This document shows, one piece after another, positions 10,949 through 22,286 of a stretch of DNA of 64,000 nucleotides. The position numbers and the translations under genes are program-made. Numbering within the stretch: the first letter of the stretch is position 1; each line of letters starts with the position of its first letter. Origin of the DNA: Paramacrobiotus metropolitanus (Eukaryota; Tardigrada; Eutardigrada; Parachela; Macrobiotidae); NCBI RefSeq assembly GCF_019649055.1, contig NW_026570315.1, forward strand, positions 518,839 through 582,838, read 5' to 3'. Below the pieces are notes generated by a model that was given only the letters and a program-made list of their open reading frames with translations, was not told the origin of the DNA and searched no databases.

Positions 10949-11191
10949 ATGTCGTCCCAGAATATTAACAATTTCATCTGCGACTTATGCGGAAAAGTTT
11001 GTGTATCTGCGCATGGGATCGGAAAGCACCGTGACAGTGGAAAATGCAGGCAAGCCCAAGCCAAAAACTTGCGCAGCGAACCCGCCATCCCCGCCGCGCA
11101 CAGCCAAACAGTCCCCCGAGATGAAAAGCTAGTGGACAGATTAGTCCATTACATCAAGACACTTTCCCACTTGTTTCCGAATTGGCTGTAA
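10949..11191 (+). pseudogene. LINE N-terminal zinc-finger region
   Basis: ATG at 10949 starts an 80-residue frame with a single zinc finger, CDLCGKVCVSAHGIGKHRDSG followed by KC, about 12 residues in. N-terminal C2H2/CCHC fingers are typical of R2-clade and related site-selective LINEs, where they contact target DNA. The frame then stops; the expected linker to RT is interrupted by about 0.9 kb of foreign sequence. Confidence in the LINE link comes from position and orientation, not from a recognised continuous ORF. Confidence 0.55.
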
Positions 11192-11271
11192 AGATCAAAG
11201 TCCATTGAGATAAGCGCAGCAGCTGGGATTGGCGATATGAAGTATGACACAGATACAACTTCCAAAACGTT

Positions 11272-11317
11272 ATGCCGAAATGAAAAGCAAGTCCCGAGCT
11301 GCTTTTCATTTCGGCAT
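11272..11317. repeat. Perfect 18-bp stem inverted repeat
   Basis: ATGCCGAAATGAAAAGC (11272-11288) with the next A pairs exactly with TGCTTTTCATTTCGGCAT (11300-11317) around a 10-base loop. It lies in the foreign segment inside the LINE. It could be the fused or internal terminus of a DNA transposon, or a transcribed hairpin. Confidence 0.7.
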
Positions 11318-11526
11318 TGCACTCTCGCATCAGTGTCAGCACGTTTTACATGAATGAGCGCAACCAGATTAACTTCATGGTGTGTTGGTTTTCAAAATAG
11401 ACCAGTTTAATAAACTGTGGAATACTATTGACAAAGAAATTAACTGACCCTTGTTTTTACAAAATTTGATTTTGTCATATACTGTGATACTGTTGATGGC
11501 CAAAAAAATTAATCCACCGGTGCGAG

Positions 11527-11991
11527 CTATAATGCCATCAGGCATTCTTGTCGGAATCTGTCATCGTCCAGGCGGGGCAAAATAAGTCGAAGGAAATTAG
11601 TACTTTTCGGCACCGTTAAACGGGGATTTAAATAACGAGTAACGTGCAGGTAACCTCGAATCATTAAAAGAAGAGACTCATCTTCTTCCTGTCTACGTGC
11701 AGACAAATGCAGCAGTAACTCTTGTTCATCTAGTAAAAATCGCAGTGATGAATTTGTTCTCGAGGAATTTAATAAAATTAGCTTTTCAACAAGTTCTATT
11801 GCTAATTTTCTTTTACTTTTGCGCGGGGCCATATTAATAATATTACAGACACGGTTATCGCTATAAGTCCAAACTGTACAGATGCACACTGGATTTCCTC
11901 TGAAAAATATGCAAGCAAAAGATAAAGTGCACTTCTCTTCGCGCCAAAACATATGGCGGTGTTTTGATGTAGCATTCATTGCTGTCTTCAT
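11527..11991 (-). pseudogene. Possible PIF/Harbinger-like transposase N-terminal fragment
   Basis: A minus-strand frame of 154 residues. From MAPRKSKRKLAIELVEKL onward it has the character of the leading region of some PIF/Harbinger transposases, ending RLTVPKSTNFLRLILPRLDDD and FRQECLM, the pattern that usually precedes the helical and DDE parts. The frame then ends and no DDE core is visible nearby. It sits antisense inside the LINE, so it was probably brought in by a later transposon insertion. The call rests on pattern memory only; an unrelated ORF is possible. Confidence 0.35.
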
Positions 11992-12225
11992 GCCAGTTCA
12001 CCTGTTATCACGCTAATGGCTGTTTTTTTATGCGTCACTTGCTTTCGATGGACTTCGATCTTTACAACTGAATCGGTAACAAGTGGGAAGGTGTCTTGAT
12101 GTAATGGGCTATTATCACGTTTAAGGCAGACTAACCCCATCCTCCCACATGTCCCCGTAGGCGCCAGGGATGCGTGTGCAGATGCCTTCGCTGAACTGCT
12201 ATTCGCATGCTGCAGTAAAAATGAT

Positions 12226-13433
12226 ATGGGCGCATGGAGCGATTTGATCCTCTTTGCACCGAGTATTCTGACAGCTCCTCCCACGAAATCAAGCAAAGGC
12301 CCGTCGCTCGCCACATCGGTCAAAAGGAACTTGACGGGAAAATCGACGGACATCGTTCCTCCACAGAAGAATAAGCAGCAGAAACCCAAAGCAGCAGCAG
12401 CTGTCAAGGCGAAGTTGGTGAACGCCAAACTTGAATGTGGATCGATCGGGCGAGCGATGAACATCCTCGTGTCGCCCCACTAAATGATGAAGTCATCGCG
12501 ATTTTGAAAGAGAAACATCCAGGTCGACCCGTTGACCTGGATGATACGGTGCGCACCGTCGAAGTGGTTCCTCCTAATGTTACTCATAGAGAACTATTAT
12601 TGGCTGTGGAGTCGTTTGATTCAGGTACCTGTCCAGGCCCGGACGGACTACGAGCGGATCACTTAAAAGATTTGTTGTTTACCAAGGGCGAAACCCGCAG
12701 GAAGTTGTTAGAAGCCCTGGTGAAGTTTGCGGACCATGTTTTAAATCGGGAAATTCCAGCGGAAGCACGGGAAATTTTCTTCGGGGCTAACTTGTTCAAT
12801 ATTATGAAGCCCAGTGGAGGCATCCGCCCAACTGCCTCCGGATGCACTTTACGCCGTCTGATTGCAAAAATCGTGTGCTTTCGGCTTACGGATGAAATGG
12901 AGAATTTTTTCCGACCAGTTCAGTTTGGATTCGGCACCAAGAAAGGAGCAGAAATAGTCGTTCACACTGCCAGAGAGTTTTTGCAAACGTCGTCCACGAC
13001 GCCGCGGGCATTTTTGAAGTTTGATTTTACTAACGCGTTCAACACAGTCCGCCGAGACAAACTGTTGGAAAAAGTCTTCGAGCGGATACCCGCATATTAC
13101 AATTTTGTTTTTTCAGCTTACGGACAAGCCACAACTTTGTTCTGTGTTTCCCCCAGTAGTGGTGTAACCATACCGTTTATTAGTGGTGTGCAGCAGGGCG
13201 ATCCCTGCGCACCTATGTATTATGGCTTGTTGACGCAGGATGTCTCCTCACAAAGCGAGGCCGAGATAAACCTCTGGTACCTGGATAACGGTGTCTCTGC
13301 TGGCGATCCGGAAGCGGTAAGAGACACCTTGGTGAACACTCAAGGAGCAGCCGCCACGGTGGGCTTACAGTTGAACACGGCAAAGTGTGAACTGTACGTG
13401 GACGGCGGAACCCTGAAGAACGCCAGAACGTAG
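12226..13433 (+). pseudogene. LINE reverse transcriptase domain (YLDN, inactive)
   Basis: The linker before RT (KAKLVNAKLECGSIGRAMNIL, 12226-12480) and the RT frame (from about 12435) are in different frames. RT motifs are clear: GTCPGPDGLRADHLKDL, FLKFDFTNAFNTVRRDKLL with the first catalytic Asp, SGVQQGDPCAPMYY, and the box at about 13277-13288. That box reads WYLDNG instead of YLDDG, so the second metal-binding Asp is lost (GAT AAC). The frame stops at 13433, where a shift leads into the thumb region. With the YLDN change this copy cannot reverse transcribe. Confidence 0.88.
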
Positions 13434-13639
13434 TCCAGTCTTTCTTAAACGTAGCACCGGACATTCGCCTGTCAAAACCGGAGGAACTGGAACTGCTGGG
13501 CTCACCGCTGTTGAACGAAGCTGTTGCGGGCGCGTTATTAAGGAAGGTCGGTCAAGCACAAGTGCTTGCCGACCAGCTGGGTATATTGCCTTAACATCAG
13601 GCGCTGTTTTTACTTAAGAACTGCCTGTCGCTGCCGAAA

Positions 13640-14797
13640 TTGTTGTATCTTCTTAGAACATCACCGTGTTGGCAATTCCCTGATGAGCTGAAGAAATTTG
13701 ATGACGTCATCCGTGTGAAAGCTGAACACCTGACCAACGTAGCAATGTCCAGCTCAGTATGGGAGCAAGCCTCTTTACCTACGAAATTTGGTGGCCTGGG
13801 GCTGATTAACGCAGCGGATGTCGCGCTAGCTGCCTACGCCTCATCTGTACATGGTTCCACAGGAATGGTATGCAGCATCACTGGCAACGCAACCATACAA
13901 GACAGGTGTAATCAGCTAACAGAAGCGTGGACAAATCGTTTTTCCATGGAACCCCCGCGCACGGAAACCCGCTGTTTCCAGTCGGTCTGGACAGCACTGC
14001 AGCATACCCAGACAGCGACCCGCATGATGGATAACGCCGACGTACTTACCTCTGCTCGCCTGTTGGCTGCATCCTCACCGGAGTCACATGCATGGTTATC
14101 TGCTTTACCGGTTTCAATATTCGGCAATTTACTGGAAGACGCACACTTGCGCATTGCCGTTGCGCGACGGTTGGGAGCTCCAGTTTGCGAGATGCATGTC
14201 TGCCGGTGCGGTAGTATTGTAGACAGTCTAGGACACCATGGGCTGGTATGCAAGTTAGCGAAAGGAAGACACGGTGTCCACGCAGTCTTGAATGAAGCGA
14301 CCAAACGGGCTTTGAGTTCGGCAAAAGTGCCATCGTCACTCGAGCCGGCGGGCTTGGATAGAGGCGATGGAAAGCGGCCCGACGGTGTGACAGCTTTTCC
14401 CTGGAAAAACTGAAAGCCGCTGGTGTGGGATGTAACCGTGGCGGACACATTTGCGCAAACGTACATCGCACAGACGTCCAGAGTGCCGGGTAGTGCAGCG
14501 GAAATACGGGAAAATCGGAAGTTAGAAAAATATAACGGGCTGGCAGACCGTTACATCGTTCAGCCGCTGGCGTTCGAAACTACAGGTACATTTGGACCCC
14601 TGACGAAGAAGTTTTTCAAAGAGCTGTCGAGAAAGATCATCGACAGTACAGGCAACCCCCGCTCAGGAGAGTTTTTACGCCAAAGAATTGGTATTGAGAT
14701 TCAGAGAGGAAATGCAGTTTCTGTTCTCGGTACATTTAGCGACATGGTAGAGAAGGAAGGTGTTTACTTTGCCTTTCATTTGGCGGAACGGAAATGA
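13640..14797 (+). pseudogene. LINE C-terminal zinc knuckle and restriction-like endonuclease
   Basis: Frame 13640-14797 is open apart from a TGA at 14411-14413. It contains the knuckle MHVCRCG ... HHGLVC followed by GRHGVHAVLNEATKRAL, then the endonuclease pattern GDGKRPDGVTAFPW, stop, KPLVWDVTVADT. The RPD ... D/E pair is the active-site arrangement of restriction-like endonucleases in R2-type LINEs, which nick the target for target-primed reverse transcription. The C-terminus (EFLRQRIGIEIQRGNAVSVLGT) is the usual end of this invertebrate family. Dead because of the stop and the upstream shift. Confidence 0.85.
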
Positions 14798-14892
14798 TGT
14801 TATGACTCTTTTTTTGTTAACTGATACTCTTGTAATACATTTCCCAGCACGAAGCGCTAATAAAAACACTACCATTAAGCAAAAAAAAAAAT

Positions 14893-17037
14893 TTCTTCTC
14901 TCAACGGATGAGGTTCTTAACTGAACAAATTCAGACATGGAACGACTACGTCCTGGAAAAGGAGAACGAGATCCATGCAGCGGAAACATAAGTAGCTCAA
15001 CCGACAGCTACCCCGCAAGAAAACACGTCGACAACGACCACACAAGTCGGCACGTCGACTTCTTCTCTCCCTGGAACAATCCAGCCGACCTCGGTTGGTC
15101 TACAGACGACCATCCGAGTACCGTCGGTGGAGATAGGGAGACTCCGACTACAATTAGAGCAATCTCGGAGACAGGCTGCCCATTACAACAAAGCCGCAGC
15201 TAAACTCCCACCTTCGACCCACGACTACGCCTACAAACGGTGGGATTCGGAAGAACAGGTCCGAAGATCGAACGCGAGAATAACCGAGCAGGAACGCCAA
15301 ATCCGAACCCTGGAAGCGGCACAAGCTCAACCGGGAACGTCAGTGACGACCACACAGGCCGTCATCCACGAAGAAGTGCGACTCGCCCGGCTCGAAAACA
15401 CTAAGAGCACGAGTGACGATACGTATGACGCAATACGTAGGCACCAACAGCGACTGACCCAACTCGTACCGGGACATCCGGACTACCAATATACGGTAGA
15501 GACGATACGTCGGCTAACCGACCACGCTATGTCAAAGGACAACGAAGTCCGAGCGACGGAATTGGAGGCAACCCAACCAGCGGCGGCTCCCGACGTCGAA
15601 ATGGACCCGAACCAACAGGTTCCGCAGGAAGTCCTAGGAGGACCACCTCTCACAGTACAAGAGATGGCACACCTCCTTCGAGTGGCTAACACTATGGCTA
15701 CTCGGATTCAGGCGCGTTTGGATGACACACCACGCGGAACGGTCGAATCTCGCACACTCGAGACCGACCAACTGGAACTTAACGCCATTATCGGACGCTT
15801 ACCGAAATCTCCTCAGGAAATATCGACGGAACAATTGCCGTTACGAACTTTACGGAGGGAACTCGACAAACTTCGACAGCTGATGGGCAAACATCCCCAG
15901 TTCGTCCAGAACTTGGAAGCAGCCGAACGACGGTCGAACAACGTGAAACCGCCTTCAACGATAGAATTGCAGGCTGTTGTCGCCGAGGGGAACCTCGCTT
16001 TAGACCGGTGGACAGGAGCGCATGTCAACAGAGACACCGCGTTAGCAAATGCGGGACGCAACAACAGCATGAAGCGAAGCATCCGCATTGTCCAAATACT
16101 AACCGCAAGATGCGAACCGGCCACCGACGATGTGGCCCAACGGATCATCAACCACGTCGAAACAATTCGACAACTGATCCGGAGTGACCCACCTGGTAAC
16201 GAACAACAAGTTCCGTCTTACCCCGTTATGGCACTCCGAGCCAGGGAAGACCCCCAGGCCACAGAAGTCTGGAGAACTATTCTCGACGGGAAGCGGACAC
16301 TCATGGGAATCTATGAGAACGTCACCGAGACGACGGTATTCGAAGCCTTACCGAAGACCAACACTCTGGTAACGGACATACAGTTAGCAGAGGGCTTCGT
16401 AAGGGACGGTATACCTACGACAGAACTAGGCAGAAACCGGTTTGATGCCGTCATGGGCCATATGAAACAGTTCATCCTTACGGAGAAAGGTCCGACCTCG
16501 AGCGAACCGACGACGACCACACTGGCCGTCACGGCAACTCCGGAACGACTCCGGAGACTCGAAGGTTTGAGACGAAGAAAGAGTGGAATAATTATTCAGT
16601 CCAACAGAATCCGAGAACGGATGAGGATTCTCCCAACAAGCGGAGCAAACCACCCTCAGGAATTTCAAGTCCTGCTGAATCAGTACAAAGAACTGTACGA
16701 CCAGCATAATGAACTGGACACCCAAATCCGAACGGAGGAACAGGCACTCCAGGCCATAACCGCCCCACCGCAATTAACGACCACACAGGTCGTAGCGGAG
16801 GCGGCCGACGAAGGCATTAGAACATTTATTAATGCCAAAGTCGCACTTCGGGAGGCAGAAGGAATTCTGAAACAGATTCGCGAAAGCTCAGCGAAGGGCC
16901 TCGAACCAAACGCCCGGGAGAAACTCTCCGAACTTTCGACCCATACCAAATTGGTCCAGGACCTGATCCAACACGGACCGCCGATGACGGAAAACCACAG
17001 GCGCCTAATACAACCAGGGTGTCGACCTGTTGGTTAA
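14893..17037 (+). CDS. Long alpha-helical repeat protein, middle part (copy A)
   Basis: Copy A resumes after the LINE. The frame has a TAA at 14988-14990 and is then open to 17037, with no needed ATG since it continues the upstream ORF. The protein is a chain of charged helices (RLRLQLEQSRRQAAHYNKAA, EEQVRRSNARITEQERQIRTL). The units are introduced by a recurrent short peptide: TTTQAV (15345), TTTLAV (16513) and TTTQVV (16777). Each is coded by a hairpin-forming DNA word, ACGACC-ACACA-GGYCGT. Coiled-coil or spectrin-like packing is plausible from the pattern. I recognise no family, and no partner for this region lies in the visible part of copy B. Confidence 0.6.
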
Positions 17038-18673
17038 CTCCAACAGAGAGCAACGAAGCCTCTTGGCGGCGGAACCGACGACGAGCTATACCAGATTCCC
17101 GCCGATATCTTCACCGCCACCGGCTGTGTCACCAACGACACAGATGAAAAGGGACCGCCGACATAAGATGGAAACCACGATCTCCGACGGACGAGATCTA
17201 CTAGACGACCTCCAGCGGAAATATATCGACATAACCCCAGTCGATATAGTCAGCGTAAAAGAGGCCCGGCAGAAGATGGATCACTTGGCAGACTACCTAA
17301 GGCAAGCCGACCACCTTATCAACAAAGATAAGCCGACCGAAGCCGACGAACGGCAACTTAGGTCGACCATCGAGAGGATTACAGAAATCCTCGACGCCGA
17401 ACCGAAGTACAATAGGATTCCGACGCCACCACCACCTCGAAGACCGACACCGACTACAACAGCGGTGATGACCCTGGTACACTCGACGCCGATGACAAAC
17501 CTACTCGGCAACATCGAAGTAATTTACCAGGCCGGTCAGGACTTAGCAGAAATCTTCCACCACAGACTCGCCCAGAATCTACCTCAACAGGAGGCATGTC
17601 AACTAGCACGTATCGATCGAGCTCTACGGAACCACCTGGACTGGGCCGACACACTTAGCTCATGGGGAATTCCAGATGCCGGTCCGAATCAAAATCGACT
17701 TGCCGAAGCTCTCCAGTCGTTAATCGACCACATCCGACAGCACTTGGCGGCGCCGACAGAAGCACCGTCCAAGCCGGTCACTCCAGAAGACGAGGAACTG
17801 ACCCCAACTGACTCACCAGGAGCGGACGTCGAACTCCCACTAGTCGAAGCTGCGGCCGACCAACAAGAGGACGACCTCGAAGCAGTGGAAGACCAATACC
17901 GACAAGCGGTAGAGGTTATGGAAACCCTCAACAAACAACTCCGAGAATTGGATCCCAATAAGCCTTTTGAGAGACGGCTACGTGAAGCGCTGGAACAACA
18001 GCATGTCATTTGCTCTCGACGGGTCCAGGACCTGTGGAAGATACTTGAGGCGAACCCGCAAAGGGCTCAACCGAAGCCGACTCAACCGAAGCCGACCTCT
18101 ACGGGATAACTTATTCAACCTACACCCGCGGAACGACGGAAAACTCTTTATCAGATCTTGGCACGGGCGAAGCAGATTGCAGCCGGCTTGGAACGTCAGA
18201 TAGCCGACATGAGCGACACCGACCCGACCATGATCAATGTAAGGTTGGCATTAAGCGACCAGCTCAGGATTTCCCAAATGCACGTCCATGACTTGGAAGC
18301 GGAAATCGACACCCAAAGACGACAAAGTCTTCGGGACGTCCAAGCAGAAAGAGCACGACTCGCAGCTATTAACAGTCAGCCGATGTCAACAGCCGCGCCA
18401 GCCAAGCCGACACCAACAGTACTGCCGACTCAGACGAAACCGACCTCGCCGAAACCAGCGGACATTGGCGACCGACCCATGTCCCCGGCTACAGAGGCGG
18501 TGATCATGGCAGCAATTCCGGACACAGGAAGCTTGCCGTTTAGCGCGCCGTCGTCAACGATTAAGCTAATGAACCAGGTCGAGCAATTCATCACAGAGAT
18601 GAGAGCTCGCCGAAACTTCTGCGAAACCGGCAGCCAATTGGCCAATGAACTGGACCGTGACATTCTGGCTTGA
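17030..18673 (+). pseudogene. Continuation of the helical repeat protein (two frames)
   Basis: Two open segments, 17030-18109 and 18158-18673, follow the previous one with frame changes and no convincing start codons, so they read as parts of one decayed ORF. The first has helices (DLQRKYIDITPVDIVSVKEAR, QYRQAVEVMETLNKQLRELD), a Pro-rich spacer PPPPRRPTPTTTAVMTLV that again contains TTTAV, and an acidic patch. The second has ARAKQIAAGLERQIADM and a Pro/Thr linker. The segment may instead use programmed frameshifts, or contain assembly errors. No enzyme motif is visible. Confidence 0.5.
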
Positions 18674-20512
18674 GGAAGCAACGCTAAACACTTACGTCAA
18701 ATGTACCATGCAGATGCCCCCAAAACGGCTAGCATTAGGCGACACATAGACTCCATCACATCTTGGTTGGAAACGCAGGTCAGAAATTATGAGGACGACA
18801 AAGAGAGGTCGGCGACGACTAGTCAGGTACCACAAAGGGCCACAGTTACTAGTCAAGCGTCACGAATCAGAGAAGTCTAGTCGACACGAACCCCGACTGC
18901 CGACTTCGTCCGACCTCCACTTCCTCCGGCACAACAACAGGCCGACCTTGACCCAGCCACGTTGGAACGGATAAACTGAAATCTGAAGTCGGCCGATGAA
19001 GTCATAGCCGAACTCCGACGGATAATGGATGTAACTGACCAACAGAGTCCTCGTTACCTGCAGATCGACATCAACCTAGGACACATGGAAAACAACGCCA
19101 AGGAGGTCCGGTTCATTTTACGACCGACGACAGTACAGTCAGCAAACAACCGTGAGAGGTTGCAGATCTTAACGGCCAAAATCGAGTCGTTCGTGGAGGA
19201 CTTCCATAGACGGAAAAAAGCCGAAGAACAACGACGTAAGGTGTAACATCCGCCCTCGGCGAAGAAAGCAAAGGTGCAACAGTCACCAAAGAAGTCGACC
19301 AACATGGCGGAAACAACTCCACCAGTCGACCAGGACGACCCTGTGGATAATGCACCGTTACCAGCGCTCGAACACGAAGTCGACGCGATGGACACATCGG
19401 AACCGGATAACGGCCAACCGAAGCCACTCGTCCGACCAGCAACTTTACCTGTAAGAGAGCCGAAGACCAGTGAAAACATTGAAGAACGCGGTCCACGACG
19501 ACGCCTCTTCTCACCTGCACCGGTCAGAACGAAGGAACAACTCCTCGAAAGGTCGGCTCCCATATTACCACCTGCCGAAGAAAGGGAAAGCCGACCACAA
19601 AGGTCGACTCCCTCGGATATAGAACTATTCACTCCCAGCATCCACCAGAGACTGGTGAGAAAAGCTACATCCCTGGACCTGCAACGGATTCTTTACGAAG
19701 CTCAACTGAAGGGAGGAATCTGGAAGCAGAGCATGTCCGAAGACGAGCAGACAGAACTTGCTCAACGGATTTACGCCACCATCCAGGAAAGGGACACCTT
19801 ACGACGGCTGATGATACTGAGGTGCGGAAAGCAGGAGTTACGACAGCTCCCGCTCGACGCGGCTATCATAAAGCCGGTTTAACAGCTCCGCCGACCTCGC
19901 ATCAACCCGGCTGCCTATACCTTGGAGGTGCCACCCCAACCTGGACAGGACGTCACTGACAAAATTCCGATGAAAATGTCGGATAGCAGTGACGAATCCG
20001 ACCAGGGATACCAGAAAGGTTTACGAATCGAAGACGACCCGACCTACGACGATGACCTGACATGGCAGGACGCGCGGCTACAAGACGCACGCACAATCTG
20101 GGGTCGGTCGTCAGTATCCAGAACGGAAACGTCGACTCCACGAAGGAGCCGATCACCGGTGAAACAGACTTCGCCGAACCGGGCAGCATCCCAACCAGTA
20201 CGGATGCCGAGTCAACCTTCGACGGAACAACCACGCAGGTTTACGCCCAGGAATACTCCGACTAAACCGAAGAAAACGCCGGAGGAGATGGACATAACGT
20301 CTCCATCGAAGGCTAAGACCGGAACCGAAGTCGGAACGGTACAACAAGAGACCGAACCAACCTCTGTTCGCTCCGGCCCCGAATTCACTATTGATGAAAC
20401 TCGGACAAACGAGCCGGCAACAGAACCGGTCAGATCCAGTAAGAAGAAGGAAAGACCTCCACAGGACTTCTCACGCGAGTTCCACAACGATTTAGCCCTA
20501 CGGTACGTCTAA
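18674..20512 (+). pseudogene. Broken helical and disordered coding region
   Basis: Short open frames at 19025-19246, 19274-19882 and 19922-20512 in several phases, all with codon use and Pro/Thr/Glu-rich composition like their neighbours. 19274-19882 is acidic and Pro-rich, then helical (SIHQRLVRKATSLDLQRILYEAQ). 19922-20512 is a disordered Ser/Pro/Thr/Arg-rich chain (TSTPRRSRSPVKQTSP, RRFTPRNTPTKPKKTPEEM). No domain recognised. Stops at 18671-18673 and frame changes every few hundred bases suggest a decayed single ORF, as elsewhere in copy A. Confidence 0.45.
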
Positions 20513-20584
20513 GACCTAACTCGGTCGGAACAGGATGTTAGCGTTGACATCGCATTCCCAGAAGACAGGGATCTATGACACGCG

Positions 20585-22286
20585 TTGAGAACCCGCCGAG
20601 CCAACTTAACCGGACATACTGACGATGTCCGCCGAGAACATGACCGACTAACTGAAAGGATGGCAGAAGTCATGAAACGGATGGGAGAACGTTATCGGGA
20701 GGAAAAGAGCCAGCCGAAGGCACTACATGATGCCACTCCGGCTCGACAACCGGTCACCGCTCCGACCCCCAAGCCGACTGCAAGACGTCAAAACAACTTG
20801 TCGTCAAACCTTCCGTTCCGTATCCTTCCTAGGGAACCTTCCGTACAGATCGACGATGACTCACTGCTTAACTCGCAGGTCATCCACTCGGCCAACTCGG
20901 CTAAGTTGTCACGGAGGGAAAAGAAGAAGGCCAACAAGGAAGCCAAAAGGAAGCGGCCAAACAGCCCGCCAAACCCGAAACGGAAAGAAACTATTGAAAT
21001 CGGACACCAAGGAATCGACCAAACAGAAGTCGGATTCTTCGGTGAAGACGCCGAAACCCAACCCGGCCAAACGACATAAGTCTTCCGACGACCTGGATGT
21101 CTCCGATGCCGGCCCACAAAGGACTGAGCGGAAGGTTAAAGCTAATGAAAAATACGACACCGAAGCAGCTGAACGTCGATTCCAAGACCTGATGAAGCAG
21201 GCCGGCACGAAGCCGACCAAAGCCACGGCTGAACGACCACAGACGTCTAGGTCGGAAGAGCCGTCAGAACCTCAGCCGTCGACATTTAAGCAAAAGTCCG
21301 ATGAAGAATCCGACCAGATCTCGGACATCGAAGGAAAGGATTCAATCTCCGACCATGGAGACGGTGACCCATACGAGGGATTTAAGGGGAATCTGAAGAA
21401 AATCTTTAGACATGCACCGGACACTGACGAATCACAGTGGCCGGCCCCCGACGACGTACGTGAACGACTTCCCGACCGACAAGAGGAGGAGGATACCGAA
21501 ATTGTACTTCGTACTGCACGGGTACACGTGGAAGTGGCCCGTAGCATCAAAAATGCCAAAGACAATGGCACGGACATTTACCAGTCCTTGGTGCGCGACC
21601 TCCTGACCAACATCCAAGCCAACGGCGCCACATGGCTAACACATCAACTTATGATGGCATTCGTGGCGTGGACTCTGGACTTCGGATTAGCGGTAGCCGT
21701 GCACCGACAATGGGGACGAATGGGTGAGCTGCTTCCACCAGACGTTATCAAGGCTCTTGAAAGCACCTCTGGAAAGAACTCCGACGACATACCGACGAGA
21801 ATCGTACGGTGTATCGGATACATCAGGGTTCCCCGGGGATCGAAATTGGTCCAAATCGCCCGTGTATACAACGTGATGTTCATGAACGGCGAGGGGAACA
21901 TCGACAACATCATCAACGACATAATCACCGAAGAGATCGCGTCGATGGTCGAAGAAAACACCCTCCAGACAACCAACGCGGAACGCGACCTACCCGTTCG
22001 GTACACGGTACCAGGAGTCATACCGGAACTACAACGACGTGAGTTCAAATTACGGATGCTCTACGTCAATAAGGATAAACCACCGGCGGGTACGGAGATG
22101 ATCGTCGAAGAATATAACGAAACGGACGAACAACCGTCCGGCGCGGCAGCCGAAATGCTGCACATCGCTAGATCGGCCGGGCAATCGTCCAGAAGCGGAT
22201 CCAGGCTCGCCCCCGACCTCGGGCACCTTTCGAGCCGAACACGTACATCAACACGGCGATGGCCCCACAAGGACGAGCAAGTGTGA
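20585..22286 (+). CDS. Lys/Glu-rich protein with a C-terminal globular domain (frameshift near 20970)
   Basis: The first frame (20585-21079) starts in a helix (DDVRREHDRLTERMAEVMKRM) and a basic Lys-rich stretch (SRREKKKANKEAKRKRP). At about 20970 the likely coding frame moves to the one open until 22286. That part has a basic/acidic linker (KPNPAKRHKSSDDLDVSD). It ends in about 200 residues of globular character with mixed hydrophobic helices (YQSLVRDLLTNIQANGATWL, IPTRIVRCIGYIRVPRGSKL, NIINDIITEEIASMVEEN). I do not recognise the fold. It overlaps the next ORF by 28 bases in a different frame, which suggests coupled translation of adjacent cistrons. Confidence 0.55.

Larger units (their letters stand above)
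10888..14892 (+). mobile_element. RLE-type non-LTR retrotransposon (R2/NeSL/Utopia-like), degenerate
   Basis: A 4.0-kb LINE is inserted in copy A. It is bounded by the 9-bp direct repeat TTCTTCTCT (10879-10887 and 14893-14901) and ends in a poly-A run at 14880-14891. Removing it rejoins the host ORF. Inside, in order: an N-terminal CCHC-type zinc finger (10949-11191), an unrelated segment holding a minus-strand transposase remnant (about 11200-12120), an RT domain, and a C-terminal zinc knuckle plus restriction-like endonuclease. Broken frames and a mutated RT active site show it is dead. The C-terminal RPDG ... VWDVTV signature is shared by RLE-type LINEs common in invertebrates. Confidence 0.85.

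Noticed and set aside
11988-12464. Minus-strand 158-residue frame
   Set aside because: Antisense of the LINE linker (12226-12480), which fits the LINE family on the plus strand.
20909-21226. Minus-strand Phe/Leu-rich frame resembling a transmembrane protein
   Set aside because: Antisense of the Lys-rich plus-strand ORF; no start, no homologue.
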